Assembly: GCF_009711715.1 (NCBI RefSeq)
Contig: NZ_VENF01000005.1
Coordinates: forward strand, 157,471-221,470
DNA length: 64,000 nucleotides
From: Methylophaga sp.
GTDB taxonomy: Bacteria > Pseudomonadota > Gammaproteobacteria > Nitrosococcales > Methylophagaceae
Direction: 5' to 3'
A program made the translations under genes and the position numbers. Below, in pieces: positions 1 through 9,486 of the stretch. The notes below the pieces were generated by a model. The model was given only the letters and a program-made list of their open reading frames with translations, did no database searches and was not told the origin of the DNA. The first letter of the stretch is position 1. Each line of letters begins with the position of its first letter.

Positions 1-20
1 AAAGCCGACCGTCAAATGTA

Positions 21-36
21 TGCCCGCAAGCGGGCA
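21..36. repeat. Perfect hairpin downstream of yicC
   Basis: A perfect inverted repeat with 7-base arms (TGCCCGC/GCGGGCA) and a 2-base loop lies about 23 bases past the yicC stop on the minus strand. It is not followed by a run of T on that strand, so it is at best a weak terminator or an mRNA 3' end stabiliser. Nothing else is recognisable in bases 1-58. Confidence 0.35.
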
Positions 37-58
37 CTCAAGCAAAACCGATCCTGAT

Positions 59-925
59 TTACTCGATATTCTGGATCTGTTCCCGCATCTGCTCAATCAA
101 CACTTTTAAGTCAACCGAAAACCGGGTTGTCTCGGTATCTATCGACTTGGAACCCAGCGTATTGGCTTCCCGGTTCAACTCCTGCATCAGAAAGTCGAGC
201 CGGCGGCCAATAGGTTCCTCGCGCTGTAAAACCAGTTCAACTTCCCTCACATGATTCTGCAGTCGATCCAGCTCCTCGGCAACATCGCTCTTTTGCGCCA
301 GCAGGACCATTTCCTGTTCCAGTCTTTCCGGCTCCAGATTCACAGCCAGTTCCTGCACTCTTTCCTGCAGTTTCTGCCGATGATTCTGCAAAATCTCCGG
401 CATTCGTTCGCGGACCTGCTCGGCAATCTGATGAATCTGCTGGCAACGCTGTTCGATCATTTTCTGCAGTGCAGCGCCTTCCCGTTCGCGGGTGTCGACC
501 AGATCAATCAGGGCTTTTTGCAGCGAGGCCATGACCTGCTCGCTGAGCGCTTCCTGATCCAGGCTCGGTGTTTCAATCACGCCAGGCCATTGCATGACTT
601 CCATCAAATCCAGCGGCGCTGCATTATCACTGAGTGTAGCCAGTTGCTGATAACGGCTGATAACGCGCTCGGCCAGCGCCTGGTTCACTTCCAGGCTTTC
701 CTGTTGTTGTTCCGGCGCTTTGTAACGCAGCGCGACTTCGATTTTCCCCCGGCCCAGCGTATCGCTGATAAATTTGCGCATCGCCATTTCCAGTGGCCTG
801 AAACTCTCATCCAGACGAAAACCGATCTCAAGATAGCGATGATTCACCGAGCGCAGTTCCCAGCTCAATGTACCCAGGTCTGTTTGCTCCTCATAGCGGG
901 CAAACGCGGTCATGCTTCGTGTCAC
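59..925 (-). CDS. yicC: YicC family endoribonuclease
   Basis: This 288-residue protein matches the YicC family at its normal length. The N-terminus reads MTRSMTAFARYEEQ, the family signature, which supports the GTG start at 925 rather than the internal ATG four codons later. The C-terminal part carries the conserved ELDRL, GRRLDFLMQELNRE and N-T-GSKS segments of the DUF1732 domain; the middle is rich in Glu, Gln and Arg and probably a helical coiled coil. E. coli YicC is an endoribonuclease linked to small-RNA turnover; that role here is by family. It is transcribed divergently from rph, another RNA enzyme, about 110 bases away. Confidence 0.92.
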   Translation of the reverse strand: MTRSMTAFARYEEQTDLGTLSWELRSVNHRYLEIGFRLDESFRPLEMAMRKFISDTLGRGKIEVALRYKAPEQQQESLEVNQALAERVISRYQQLATLSDNAAPLDLMEVMQWPGVIETPSLDQEALSEQVMASLQKALIDLVDTREREGAALQKMIEQRCQQIHQIAEQVRERMPEILQNHRQKLQERVQELAVNLEPERLEQEMVLLAQKSDVAEELDRLQNHVREVELVLQREEPIGRRLDFLMQELNREANTLGSKSIDTETTRFSVDLKVLIEQMREQIQNIE

Positions 926-1032
926 AAATAAATTCCAGCGTCAGAGAAAACCCTGATCTTACCCAAATCCCCCTGCGGCTGACAGTCACGATCAGTATAA
1001 TGAGTCAAATTTGATTGGGAGAAATACCGGTT

Positions 1033-1752
1033 ATGCGTCCAAGTGGTCGTCAAGCGAATGAGTTAAGACAAATCACCATCACCCGCAACTACACCAAACA
1101 TGCTGAAGGCTCGGTCCTGGTGGAGTTCGGTGATACCAAGGTTTTGTGTACTGCCTCAGTGGAAGAGCGTATCCCCCCCTTCCTTCGCGGTACCGGCGAA
1201 GGCTGGGTCACTGCTGAATACGGCATGCTGCCGCGTTCCACCGGTTCACGCATGCAACGTGAAGCGGCCCGGGGTAAACAGGGCGGTCGCACCATGGAAA
1301 TCCAACGTCTTATCGGCCGCTCCCTGCGTGCCGCGATTGATCTGAAAACCCTGGGCGAACGGACCATTACAATCGACTGCGACGTCATCCAGGCTGATGG
1401 TGGAACCCGCACCGCCTCTATCACCGGTGCTTATGTGGCACTGCAGGATGCCATTAATTACCTGCTCAAAACCCGCAAAATCAAAACCAGTCCGCTTTAC
1501 GGTCAGGTGGCCTCGATTTCGGTGGGTATTTTTCAGGGCACCCCGGTGCTTGATCTGGATTATGCTGAAGACTCCTCCGCCGAAACCGACATGAATGTGG
1601 TCATGAACGAAGCCGGGGCGTATATTGAACTGCAGGGGACGGCTGAAGGCCATGCCTTCCGTGCGGATGAACTGCAATCCATGCTGGAACTCGCCAAAAA
1701 AGGGATTGAGGAACTGATGGAAAAACAACAGGCAGCTTTGGCGGCATCATGA
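1033..1752 (+). CDS. rph: Ribonuclease PH
   Basis: RNase PH trims tRNA 3' ends phosphorolytically. The 239-residue product is collinear with E. coli Rph: [20 protein letters not shown] near the N-terminus, the [19 protein letters not shown] segment, [19 protein letters not shown], and [13 protein letters not shown] near the C-terminus. The frame is open six codons upstream from a TTG at 1015, but the family start MRPSGRQ corresponds to the ATG at 1033, preceded by GGGAGA about 9 bases away. The stop overlaps the rdgB start as ATGA, so the two are translationally coupled. Unlike the E. coli K-12 copy, this reading frame is intact. Confidence 0.96.
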   Translation: MRPSGRQANELRQITITRNYTKHAEGSVLVEFGDTKVLCTASVEERIPPFLRGTGEGWVTAEYGMLPRSTGSRMQREAARGKQGGRTMEIQRLIGRSLRAAIDLKTLGERTITIDCDVIQADGGTRTASITGAYVALQDAINYLLKTRKIKTSPLYGQVASISVGIFQGTPVLDLDYAEDSSAETDMNVVMNEAGAYIELQGTAEGHAFRADELQSMLELAKKGIEELMEKQQAALAAS

Positions 1753-2354
1753 GCCAAATCGTACTGGCCACAGGAAACCAGGGTAAGCTGCGCGAATTTG
1801 CGCAGCTGCTGGCGCCGCTCAGCATTGAGGTCGTCACCCAGTCGGACCTGGGCGTGACTGAGGTGGCTGAAACCGGCCTCAGTTTTGTCGAGAATGCGAT
1901 TCTCAAGGCGCGCAATGCCTGCGCCCAGACAGGTCTGCCGGCCATTGCCGATGATTCCGGCCTGGAAGTCGATGCACTGCTGGGCGCTCCCGGCATCTAC
2001 TCTTCCCGCTATGCCGGTGAAAATGCCAGTGATGCTGACAATATCGAGGCGCTACTGACGGCGATGCAGGATATCCCTGACACAGAGCGCCAGGCCAGGT
2101 TCCAGTGTGTGTTGGTCTTTATGCGGCATGCCGATGATCCGACACCGCTTATCTGCCAGGGTACCTGGCATGGTCAGATCCTCACAGCACCGGCTGGCGA
2201 TGGAGGATTCGGTTACGACCCGGTGTTTTTTGTTGCTGAAACCGATTGCAGTGCCGCCGAACTGAGTGCCCAGCAGAAACATGCTATCAGTCATCGAGGC
2301 CAGGCTATGCGCCGTTTCATCGAGGAGTTTCAGTATACGAGGCACCAGCCCTGA
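1749..2354 (+). CDS. rdgB: XTP/dITP diphosphatase (RdgB/HAM1)
   Basis: This 201-residue housecleaning enzyme hydrolyses non-canonical purine triphosphates such as XTP and dITP to monophosphates. The N-terminus ([14 protein letters not shown]) is the HAM1 nucleotide-binding signature; [20 protein letters not shown] is the central catalytic motif, GFGYDPVFF the substrate loop, and SHRGQAM the C-terminal signature. The length is normal. The start overlaps the rph stop by four bases. The rph-rdgB-hemW neighbourhood is common in gammaproteobacteria; here a lipoprotein gene is inserted before hemW. Confidence 0.95.
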   Translation: MSQIVLATGNQGKLREFAQLLAPLSIEVVTQSDLGVTEVAETGLSFVENAILKARNACAQTGLPAIADDSGLEVDALLGAPGIYSSRYAGENASDADNIEALLTAMQDIPDTERQARFQCVLVFMRHADDPTPLICQGTWHGQILTAPAGDGGFGYDPVFFVAETDCSAAELSAQQKHAISHRGQAMRRFIEEFQYTRHQP

Positions 2355-2366
2355 GGCAAGCCGGAT

Positions 2367-3041
2367 TTGAAGCTTTGTTCGCGCTCACTAGCTGTTTTCA
2401 TTATTTTCAGTCTGGCACTTTCAGCCTGCACCCTGAAGCCATACAGTGAACGGCCAATCCGACCTATCTGGCTGCAACAGAATGTTCATGAAAGCTGGCA
2501 ACTGTCGCACCGGAATTTTATCGGATTTCCTGTTCCCACAGCTTTTTCCGTCTGTCATGATTTAAGTTGTCGCAGTGTGACTGATACTCAGTTGTCAGAC
2601 AGGGAATGGCATCAAGTCAGCACCTTATTTGATCAAAACATCGACGATGCGCTGACTGAGCGTAAGCAGATTCAGCAGGCTGTTGCCCTGCTGGAATCGA
2701 TTGTCGGCGCTAAAGTCGGTACCAGTCACGATCTGGCGCAGAATAAGCTGCGTGGCAGTCGCATCGGTCAGCTTGACTGTATCGATGAAGCAACCAACAC
2801 CTCGGTATATCTGCGCATGCTCGAAAACCAAGCATTACTGCGCTGGCATCGCGTCGGCCCACGCACATCGCGTGGTATTTTTATTGGTCGTGCACCGCAT
2901 AACACGGCGACGATCGTCGAACTGGACACCGGGAACCGCTATGCTGTCGATGCCTGGTATTTTGATAATGGCGAGCTACCCGCCATCGTACCGCTGCAAA
3001 GCTGGAAACAAGGCTGGCAGCCGGAGTCTGCTGAGAAGTGA
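2367..3041 (+). CDS. Putative lipoprotein of unknown function
   Basis: This 224-residue product begins with a short basic n-region, a hydrophobic stretch (VFIIFSLALSAC) and a lipobox Cys near residue 20, so it should be an outer or inner membrane lipoprotein. No domain is recognised in the rest, which has four further Cys and a mixed alpha/beta look. The start is a TTG with GAGG 10 bases upstream. It lies 12 bases after rdgB and its stop overlaps the hemW start by one base (TGATG), so it belongs to the rph-rdgB-hemW transcript. Its link with either neighbour is unknown. Confidence 0.6.
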   Translation: MKLCSRSLAVFIIFSLALSACTLKPYSERPIRPIWLQQNVHESWQLSHRNFIGFPVPTAFSVCHDLSCRSVTDTQLSDREWHQVSTLFDQNIDDALTERKQIQQAVALLESIVGAKVGTSHDLAQNKLRGSRIGQLDCIDEATNTSVYLRMLENQALLRWHRVGPRTSRGIFIGRAPHNTATIVELDTGNRYAVDAWYFDNGELPAIVPLQSWKQGWQPESAEK

Positions 3042-4201
3042 TGTTTAATTTTACCGCCCTGCCGCCACTGAGCCTCTATATTCATGTGCCCTGGTGTGTG
3101 CGCAAGTGTCCCTACTGCGACTTCAACTCGCACAAAAGCCCACAGGACCTGCCTGAACAGGCCTATATCGATGCGCTGATCCGCGATCTGGAGCAGGAAA
3201 TACCGCTTATCTGGGGTCGCTCGGTGCAAAGTATCTTTATCGGCGGCGGCACGCCCAGCCTGCTGTCAGCATCAGCCTATGACCGGCTGTTTTCAGCCAT
3301 CCGTGCCCTGCTGCCCCTGCAACATAATGCAGAAATCACACTCGAGGCCAATCCGGGCACGGTGGAAGCCGGCCGTTTTGAGGATTTTCGCGCCGTTGGT
3401 ATTAATCGTCTTTCTATCGGTATTCAAAGCTTTGATGATGAGGCACTGAAATCACTGGGCCGGATTCACGATAGTCAGCAGGCCATCAGCGCGGTGGAAA
3501 CTGCCTGCAAAGCAGGCTTTGATAATTTCAATCTGGATCTGATGTTCGGCCTGCCCGGGCAGGATGAAGCCAAAGCCCGGCATGATATCGACACCGCCAT
3601 CGCCCTGGCGCCCGCCCATATTTCTTATTATCAACTGACAATAGAACCCAACACGCTGTTTTACAGTCAGCCGCCGACGCTGCCCGAGGATGATCCGATT
3701 TACGACTGGCAACTGGCTAACCAGGCAAGACTGGCCGAGGCCGGTTACCAACAGTATGAAACCTCGGCTTATGCGCGTCAGGGGCGGCAGTGTCGGCATA
3801 ATCTCAATTACTGGCAGTTCGGTGACTATATCGGTATTGGTGCAGGTGCCCACGGCAAAATCAGCAGTGCGATGCCCCAGCAGATAGAACGCCGGGTCAA
3901 GCAGAAACAGCCTCAGGCTTATCTCGATACCGCCGGCACAGATGAGTGCCTGCTTGAACGCACGCTGGTCGATGCAAACGAGGTGGGGTTTGAGTTTATG
4001 CTTAATGCGATGCGTCTGCTCGATGGTGTCCCCACCCCTTTATTTCAGCAGCATACCGGCGTGCCGATATCGCAAATCAAAAAACCTTTGTCACAGGTAG
4101 AGTCGCTGGGGCTCATTGAACATAATATTCACCGCCTGCGGCCTACCGAAAAAGGGCAGCGTTACCTGAACACGCTGATTGAGCAATTTCTGAGTGCGTA
4201 G
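3041..4201 (+). CDS. hemW: Radical SAM heme chaperone HemW
   Basis: HemW is the radical SAM family member once called oxygen-independent coproporphyrinogen oxidase-like; it binds heme and delivers it to target proteins rather than making it. The iron-sulfur motif is CVRKCPYCDF near residue 20 (C-x3-C-x2-C), followed by FIGGGTPSLL, the ANPGTVE segment and RLSIGIQSF, all typical. The single cluster motif and length near 386 residues fit HemW rather than HemN (about 455). GTG at 3038 is an alternative start; ATG at 3041 overlaps the upstream stop. A heme carrier makes sense beside cytochrome-linked C1 oxidation, but it is general. Confidence 0.92.
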   Translation: MFNFTALPPLSLYIHVPWCVRKCPYCDFNSHKSPQDLPEQAYIDALIRDLEQEIPLIWGRSVQSIFIGGGTPSLLSASAYDRLFSAIRALLPLQHNAEITLEANPGTVEAGRFEDFRAVGINRLSIGIQSFDDEALKSLGRIHDSQQAISAVETACKAGFDNFNLDLMFGLPGQDEAKARHDIDTAIALAPAHISYYQLTIEPNTLFYSQPPTLPEDDPIYDWQLANQARLAEAGYQQYETSAYARQGRQCRHNLNYWQFGDYIGIGAGAHGKISSAMPQQIERRVKQKQPQAYLDTAGTDECLLERTLVDANEVGFEFMLNAMRLLDGVPTPLFQQHTGVPISQIKKPLSQVESLGLIEHNIHRLRPTEKGQRYLNTLIEQFLSA

Positions 4202-4234
4202 TATTCTGTTGTTACTCACTCAAGGAGCGTATCG

Positions 4235-4531
4235 ATGCGGAACATCAGCCTAGTGCTTGCAGTTTTTATTCTGAGCCTGACGGCGGTGCAGGCAGAAGTC
4301 ATTTCCATAGCCGACCCACGCTATGATGTGCCCAACAGCAGTACCGGTATCCCGCGTCCGACACAGGGTATGAATATGACTCAGGTTGAACAGGCATTCG
4401 GTGCGCCTGAAACCAAAGTGCCTGCGGTCGGTGAGCCACCTATCAGCCGCTGGATTTACGGTGAATTTGAAGTCTTTTTCGAATACGACAAAGTAATTCA
4501 CTCGGTCGTCAGACGTTCAGAGCAACCCTAA
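4235..4531 (+). CDS. Small periplasmic protein, unknown
   Basis: This 98-residue protein has a cleavable signal peptide (LVLAVFILSLTAVQA, cleavage near residue 20) and a mature part of about 78 residues with the phrase GMNMTQVEQAFGAPE and a C-terminal strand pair. The pattern helix-then-GxP-then-strands resembles the BamE/SmpA fold used by several small envelope proteins, but that is inference from shape. AAGGAG lies 8 bases before the ATG. It sits 33 bases after hemW and ends six bases before the MOSC gene. Confidence 0.6.
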   Translation: MRNISLVLAVFILSLTAVQAEVISIADPRYDVPNSSTGIPRPTQGMNMTQVEQAFGAPETKVPAVGEPPISRWIYGEFEVFFEYDKVIHSVVRRSEQP

Positions 4532-4537
4532 CCCCTT

Positions 4538-5191
4538 GTGCTAGTCCGATCGGTTAACGTTTCCCAGCCGAAACAGGTTCAGTACAAAAACAAAACCGTC
4601 GCGACCGGTATCTTCAAGCAACCGGTATCCGGACGTATTTCTGTCAATCCGTTTAATCTTGATGGGGACCAGCAGGTTGACCGGATCAATCATGGCGGTG
4701 AACACAAAGCTGTATACGGCTTTGCTGCCGAGCACTATTCATTCTGGCAACAAAAACTGGGGCTGGCAGCACTGCCCTTTGGCAAGTTTGGCGAGAACCT
4801 GACGATCGAGGGACTGGACGAGGCAAGTCTGTGTATTGGTGATCGCCTGAAAGTAGGTGACTGCGTGCTGGAAATCTCTCAGCCCAGGGTCCCCTGCTTT
4901 AAACTGGGCATGACTTTCAAGCGCGATGACATGCCAAGGCTGTTTGTCGCCCATGCCGCGACCGGCATTTATTTCCGGGTTATTCAGACAGGTTCAGTGG
5001 CTGCAGGTGATAAGGTCAGCGTTGCTGAGCCTCATCCTGCTCAACTCAGCGTACAGCGTTTGTTTCGTGCTTATTTCGACAAATCGCTGCCTGACAACGA
5101 AAAAACGCCTGTATTAGAACAGGCGTTGGAAATCGATGCGCTCTCAGCAGAATGGCGTGAAAAACTGGATAAACGACTGGCTCAGTCCTGA
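4538..5191 (+). CDS. MOSC domain protein (YiiM-like)
   Basis: This 217-residue product is a MOSC-domain protein, the family that contains the molybdenum cofactor sulfurase C-terminal domain and the YiiM detoxification proteins. The family hallmarks are NHGGEHKAVYGF near residue 50, FGENLTIEGL near 90, and the conserved Cys in QPRVPCFKLG near 120 that is thought to handle cofactor or substrate. The GTG start has no clear ribosome site but gives the family N-terminus. It runs into the minus-strand membrane protein gene, overlapping its stop by 10 bases, and carries that operon's likely terminator within its coding sequence. Confidence 0.85.
   Translation: MLVRSVNVSQPKQVQYKNKTVATGIFKQPVSGRISVNPFNLDGDQQVDRINHGGEHKAVYGFAAEHYSFWQQKLGLAALPFGKFGENLTIEGLDEASLCIGDRLKVGDCVLEISQPRVPCFKLGMTFKRDDMPRLFVAHAATGIYFRVIQTGSVAAGDKVSVAEPHPAQLSVQRLFRAYFDKSLPDNEKTPVLEQALEIDALSAEWREKLDKRLAQS
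5101..5128 (-). terminator. Rho-independent terminator inside the MOSC gene
   Basis: Read on the minus strand, this is AACGCCTGT, a 6-base loop, ACAGGCGTT, then a T-run: a textbook intrinsic terminator with perfect 9-base arms. It lies about 55 bases past the stop of the minus-strand membrane protein gene (5182), so it should end the alaC-hom-thrC transcript. It is embedded in the last third of the convergent MOSC coding sequence. Confidence 0.75.
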
Positions 5192-5700
5192 GACGGTTCC
5201 GACTCAATGCCAAGAAAGCGTCGTAACGCCCATCGGGGCAATGTGCCCACACGGGCATGATGCAAAGAGTCGGATTCGATGACAATAAGCACCAGCACCG
5301 ACACCAGCGTAGGCAGAAGACTCAGTCCACCGACCATGCCGTAGACGGCTTCCTTCATCATGCCCAGGTAGGTTTTACCCAGCCAGCCCAGTACGGCTAC
5401 GCTGGTAACCACCAGCAGTACCATGAAAAATATCTTGCTCCAGCGCCGCGCCACTTGCCAGTGCGCCCAGACAAACTCACTGTCTTCACGACGGATATGG
5501 CCGGAGCGGTAATAGGTATAACCCAATGCCGCAAAGGACAAGAGCGGCACCAGAATCAGATATTTAATATAAGCCGGACCGAAAGTCGAGATCGCAGTAA
5601 AGATCAGAATATGATTACCGATCAGATTACTCAGGAAAATATCATGTGGCCGCTTGGCCAGCAGTCTCTCTCTCTCATTTGGATCCGGCAAATTACTCAT
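5182..5700 (-). CDS. Conserved inner-membrane protein, unknown
   Basis: The 172-residue product has four hydrophobic segments, two near residues 30-65 and two near 95-145, with a soluble basic stretch between the pairs (SGHIRREDSEFVWAHWQVAR). The frame extends 20 codons further upstream into thrC, but the ATG at 5700, four bases past the thrC stop, gives a sensible start (MSNLPDPNERERLL). It is the last gene of the alaC-hom-thrC transcript. No known family is recognised, so its part in threonine synthesis, if any, is open. Confidence 0.7.
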   Translation of the reverse strand: MSNLPDPNERERLLAKRPHDIFLSNLIGNHILIFTAISTFGPAYIKYLILVPLLSFAALGYTYYRSGHIRREDSEFVWAHWQVARRWSKIFFMVLLVVTSVAVLGWLGKTYLGMMKEAVYGMVGGLSLLPTLVSVLVLIVIESDSLHHARVGTLPRWALRRFLGIESEPSQD

Positions 5701-5704
5701 AGGC

Positions 5705-6850
5705 TTACTGTGCCATATTCTGGATAATCGCGTCACGCACTGATTCAAGATTTGCATCAACGGTCACGACCGCCGAGGTGCTCTGCTTGATAGCAGTGTC
5801 TGGATCCTTCAGACCATGACCGGTCAGGGTACAGACGATGGTACTGCCCTCCGGAATCTTGCCGGATTTCACATCGCGTAAGGCACCAGCCAGTGAGGTT
5901 GCTGAAGCCGGTTCACAGAACACACCTTCTTTTTCTGCCAGCAGTTTCTGCGCTGCCAGGATTTCCTCATCACTGCACTCGTCGAACCAGCCGCCGGATT
6001 CCTCTTTGACCTGCCAGGCTTTATCCCAGCTCTGCGGATGACCGATACGGATCGCGGTCGCGACAGTTTCCGGATCATCGACCATATGACCGCGCATAAA
6101 CGGCGCACTACCGGATGCCTGGTAGCCAATCATCTTCGGACGGTTACCGACAATGGCACCCCCCGCGTATTTACACTTACCATCGCAATAGGCGCAGGCA
6201 TCAGTCACATGATCACCGGAATCGCAGGAATACTCACAGTAACCAATCCAATGTGCGGTGATATTACCGGCATTACCCACCGGCAGGCAGTGGTAATCAG
6301 GGGCACGGCCCAGTTCTTCAACAATTTCAAATGCGGCCGTTTTCTGCCCCTGCAGCCGGTAAGGGTTAATCGAATTAACAATAGTCACAGGTGCATGATT
6401 GGCGACTTCCTTAACCAGACGCATGCCTTCGTCAAAATTACCTTTGATCTGAATCACGGTAGCGCCGTGCATCATTGCCTGGGCCAGTTTGCCCTGGGCG
6501 ATTTTGCCGTCAGGAATCAGGACGAATGCCGCGATACCGGCACGCGCCGCGTAGGCTGCTGCCGCTGCTGAGGTATTACCGGTCGAAGCGCAGATGATTG
6601 CTTTGCTGCCTTCTTCGACGGCTTTGGTCACCGCCATGGTCATGCCACGGTCCTTGAATGAGCCGGTCGGGTTCAGGCCCTCGTATTTGACATAGATATC
6701 GACATCCTTACCCAGCTCCTTGGCAATATGGTTGAGCTTGATAAGCGGTGTATTCCCTTCGCCCAGGCTAATCAGGCGAGTGTCGTCATTGACCGGCAGC
6801 CGATCGCGATAGCGTTCAATCAGTCCAGTGTAACGGGGGCGAAATGACAT
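5705..6850 (-). CDS. thrC: Threonine synthase
   Basis: PLP enzyme that converts O-phosphohomoserine to threonine. In the 381-residue product, [10 protein letters not shown] holds the PLP-binding Lys (residue 66), [14 protein letters not shown] is the substrate/phosphate loop, and [14 protein letters not shown] precedes the active-site region. The ATG at 6850 has AGAGGAAAA upstream and gives the family N-terminus; the open frame runs on into hom but that part is not ThrC. Odd point: residues 205-226 carry five cysteines in a C-x3-C-x9-C-x2-C-x3-C pattern after WIGY, not part of the usual fold and suggestive of a metal-binding loop. It is downstream of hom in one operon. Confidence 0.95.
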   Translation of the reverse strand: MSFRPRYTGLIERYRDRLPVNDDTRLISLGEGNTPLIKLNHIAKELGKDVDIYVKYEGLNPTGSFKDRGMTMAVTKAVEEGSKAIICASTGNTSAAAAAYAARAGIAAFVLIPDGKIAQGKLAQAMMHGATVIQIKGNFDEGMRLVKEVANHAPVTIVNSINPYRLQGQKTAAFEIVEELGRAPDYHCLPVGNAGNITAHWIGYCEYSCDSGDHVTDACAYCDGKCKYAGGAIVGNRPKMIGYQASGSAPFMRGHMVDDPETVATAIRIGHPQSWDKAWQVKEESGGWFDECSDEEILAAQKLLAEKEGVFCEPASATSLAGALRDVKSGKIPEGSTIVCTLTGHGLKDPDTAIKQSTSAVVTVDANLESVRDAIIQNMAQ

Positions 6851-6890
6851 AGTGTTTTCCTCTAAACTAAATTCGGTGGGCAGGCCTTGA

Positions 6891-8204
6891 TCAGCCGCCC
6901 AGAGATTCCATGCGGATGCGCATGATGGAATCAGGCACGGTATCCAGCGCTTCAATCTGACTGATAGCGCGGTCCATGTTTTTCTCGACCACAGCCTGGG
7001 TCAACATGATGATGGGCACCATGCCTTCATGTTCTTCCGGTTGTTTCTGCAGAATGGCTTCGATATTAATACCCTCTTCACTCAGAATACGGGTGATATC
7101 GGCCAGCACGCCCGGTTTATCCAGGGTGTGGATTCGCAGATAGTAAGATGTGACCACTTCGCTCATCGGCAGAATCGGGGTATCTTTCAGTGCATCGGGT
7201 TGGAACGCCAGATGCGGTACCCGGTTCTCCGGATCGGTAGTCAGGGCGCGGACAATATCGACAATATCTGCCACCACGGCAGATGCGGTGGCATCAGCGC
7301 CGGCACCGGCCCCGTAATACAGCGTAGGTCCGACCGCGTCACCTTTTACGACAACGGCATTCATTACCCCGTTCACATTGGCGATCAGACGACGCTGCGG
7401 AATCAGGGTGGGATGCACACGCAATTCAACACCCGAAGCAGTTTTCTTGGCAATGCCCAGATGCTTGATGCGGTAGCCGAGTTCGGCAGCATACTGCACA
7501 TCTTCCTGCGAAATCTTGCTGATGCCTTCGGTATAGCACTTGTAATACTGCAGCGGGATACCGAATGCGATGGAAGCCATGATGGTCAGTTTGTGGGCGG
7601 CATCGATACCTTCAATATCAAAGGTCGGATCGGCTTCGGCATAACCCAGCGCCTGAGCTTCTGCCAGCACGTCGGCAAAGTCGCGGCCTTTTTCGCGCAT
7701 CTCGGTGAGTATGAAGTTACCGGTGCCGTTGATAATTCCGGCCAGCCACTCGATACGATTACCCGCCAGGCCTTCACGCATGGCCTTGATAATAGGAATT
7801 CCACCGGCAACGGCGGCTTCAAAGGCAATTGTCACGCCTTTTTTCTGTGCCAGTTCAAACAGCTCGTTACCATGCATCGCGATCAGTGCCTTATTGGCCG
7901 TGACAACATGCTTGCCGTTCTCAATGGCTTTGACCACCAGATCCTTGGCAATGCCGGTACCGCCGATAAGTTCTACAACGATCTGAATATCGGGATCATT
8001 GATGACCTCAAAGGCATCATCCGTCAGGTTGATGTTTGAGGTATCACAACTCTTGGGTTTATCCAGGTCACGATCAGCAACGCGATAAATTTCAATATCA
8101 CGGCCGGCGCGACGGCTGATTTCTCTTGAGTTGCGGGTCAGCACATTGACGGTACCACCACCGACGGTGCCCAACCCCAGGATTCCGATTTTTACTGATT
8201 GCAC
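6891..8204 (-). CDS. hom: Homoserine dehydrogenase
   Basis: NAD(P)H-dependent reduction of aspartate semialdehyde to homoserine. The N-terminal Rossmann motif is [12 protein letters not shown]; the catalytic domain contains [19 protein letters not shown] and [12 protein letters not shown]; the C-terminal ACT domain (about residues 350-430, [20 protein letters not shown]) is the threonine feedback site. At 437 residues it is the stand-alone form, not the fused aspartokinase ThrA. The GTG start has AAGGGG five bases upstream. It follows alaC by nine bases and precedes thrC by 40, so homoserine goes straight into the threonine branch. Confidence 0.96.
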   Translation of the reverse strand: MQSVKIGILGLGTVGGGTVNVLTRNSREISRRAGRDIEIYRVADRDLDKPKSCDTSNINLTDDAFEVINDPDIQIVVELIGGTGIAKDLVVKAIENGKHVVTANKALIAMHGNELFELAQKKGVTIAFEAAVAGGIPIIKAMREGLAGNRIEWLAGIINGTGNFILTEMREKGRDFADVLAEAQALGYAEADPTFDIEGIDAAHKLTIMASIAFGIPLQYYKCYTEGISKISQEDVQYAAELGYRIKHLGIAKKTASGVELRVHPTLIPQRRLIANVNGVMNAVVVKGDAVGPTLYYGAGAGADATASAVVADIVDIVRALTTDPENRVPHLAFQPDALKDTPILPMSEVVTSYYLRIHTLDKPGVLADITRILSEEGINIEAILQKQPEEHEGMVPIIMLTQAVVEKNMDRAISQIEALDTVPDSIMRIRMESLGG

Positions 8205-8213
8205 ACAGCCCCC

Positions 8214-9392
8214 TTAAGCTTTTCTCATCATGTCACGGATCCCACGGATCGCCTGACGTGTACGATGTTCATTTTCAATCAAGCCGAAGCGAACATATTC
8301 ATCGCCGTATTCGCCGAAACCGATACCGGGTGATACAGCGACTTTCGCTTCCTTGAGCAATTTTTTACTGAATTCCAGTGAGCCCATCTCGCGATAGCGT
8401 TCCGGAATCCGGGCCCAGACAAACATGGTGGCTTTGGGTTTTTCTACCTGCCAACCAATGGCATTAAGCCCTTCACACAGCACATCCCGGCGGCTCTTAT
8501 AAGTGGCCACGATTTCATCTACACAGTCCTGCGGTCCTTCCAGCGCGGTAATCGCAGCTACCTGTATCGGTGTAAACATGCCGTAATCGAGATAGGACTT
8601 CATTCTGGCCAGCGCCGCTACCAATGTCGGGTTACCGGACATAAAGCCCACCCGCCAGCCGGGCATATTATAAGTCTTCGACAAGGTATAAAACTCCACT
8701 GCCACTTCCTTGGCGCCCGGCACCTGCAGGATCGACGGCGCCTTGTACCCGTCAAAGCAGATTTCGCCATAGGCCAGATCATGCACGACCCAGATTTGAT
8801 GCTCCTTGGCAAAAGCAACGATACGCTCGAAGAATTCCAGATCAACGCATTGCGTGGTCGGATTGCCCGGGAAGTTCAATACCAGCATCTTGGGTTTGGG
8901 CCAGGAATCCTTGACCGACTTTTCCAGTTCGGCAAAGAAATCGACATCCGGCGTTAATGGCACATGCCGGATATCCGCGCCGGCAATCACAAAGCCATAA
9001 GGATGGATCGGGTAAGCCGGGTTGGGCACCATCACCGCATCGCCGGGCCCCATTGTCGCCAGCGCCAGATGCGCCAGGCCTTCCTTGGAGCCGATAGTGA
9101 CAATACATTCACTGTCCGGGTCGAGGTCGACGTCGAACTTGCGTTTATACCAATCGCAACAGGCTTTACGCAGACGGGGAATTCCCCTGGAAACCGAATA
9201 ACGGTGGGTATCCGGTCGCTGTGCCGCCTCAACCAGCTTTTCAACGATATGAGCCGGCGCCGGTTTGTCCGGGTTACCCATACCAAAGTCGATAATATCC
9301 TCACCTCGCGCACGTGCTTTTGCTTTCAAATCATTTACAATGTTGAAAACATAGGGCGGAAGGCGTTTGATTCTAGGAAACTCGTCGTTCAA
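8214..9392 (-). CDS. alaC: Alanine transaminase AlaC
   Basis: Class I/II PLP aminotransferase, 392 residues, with close resemblance throughout to E. coli AlaC (YfdZ): [20 protein letters not shown] at the N-terminus, the cofactor Lys in [17 protein letters not shown], and [17 protein letters not shown] near the C-terminus. It should make alanine from pyruvate with glutamate. The start is a TTG with GCAGG upstream; the resulting N-terminus matches the family. It is the first gene of the alaC-hom-thrC operon, an arrangement common in gammaproteobacteria, and is divergent from the HDOD gene. Confidence 0.92.
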   Translation of the reverse strand: MNDEFPRIKRLPPYVFNIVNDLKAKARARGEDIIDFGMGNPDKPAPAHIVEKLVEAAQRPDTHRYSVSRGIPRLRKACCDWYKRKFDVDLDPDSECIVTIGSKEGLAHLALATMGPGDAVMVPNPAYPIHPYGFVIAGADIRHVPLTPDVDFFAELEKSVKDSWPKPKMLVLNFPGNPTTQCVDLEFFERIVAFAKEHQIWVVHDLAYGEICFDGYKAPSILQVPGAKEVAVEFYTLSKTYNMPGWRVGFMSGNPTLVAALARMKSYLDYGMFTPIQVAAITALEGPQDCVDEIVATYKSRRDVLCEGLNAIGWQVEKPKATMFVWARIPERYREMGSLEFSKKLLKEAKVAVSPGIGFGEYGDEYVRFGLIENEHRTRQAIRGIRDMMRKA

Positions 9393-9486
9393 CTGAATAC
9401 CTGCGATTAGCTAAAACTGTCGGCAAACTAAGCAAAATAACTGAAATTCATCAACACTTCAAATTCATTTATCAGAAGCGAAACCT

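Noticed and set aside
7029..8039. Long plus-strand open frame opposite hom
   Set aside because: It is antisense to a well-supported homoserine dehydrogenase and its protein has no recognisable domain; high GC third positions make such shadows common here.
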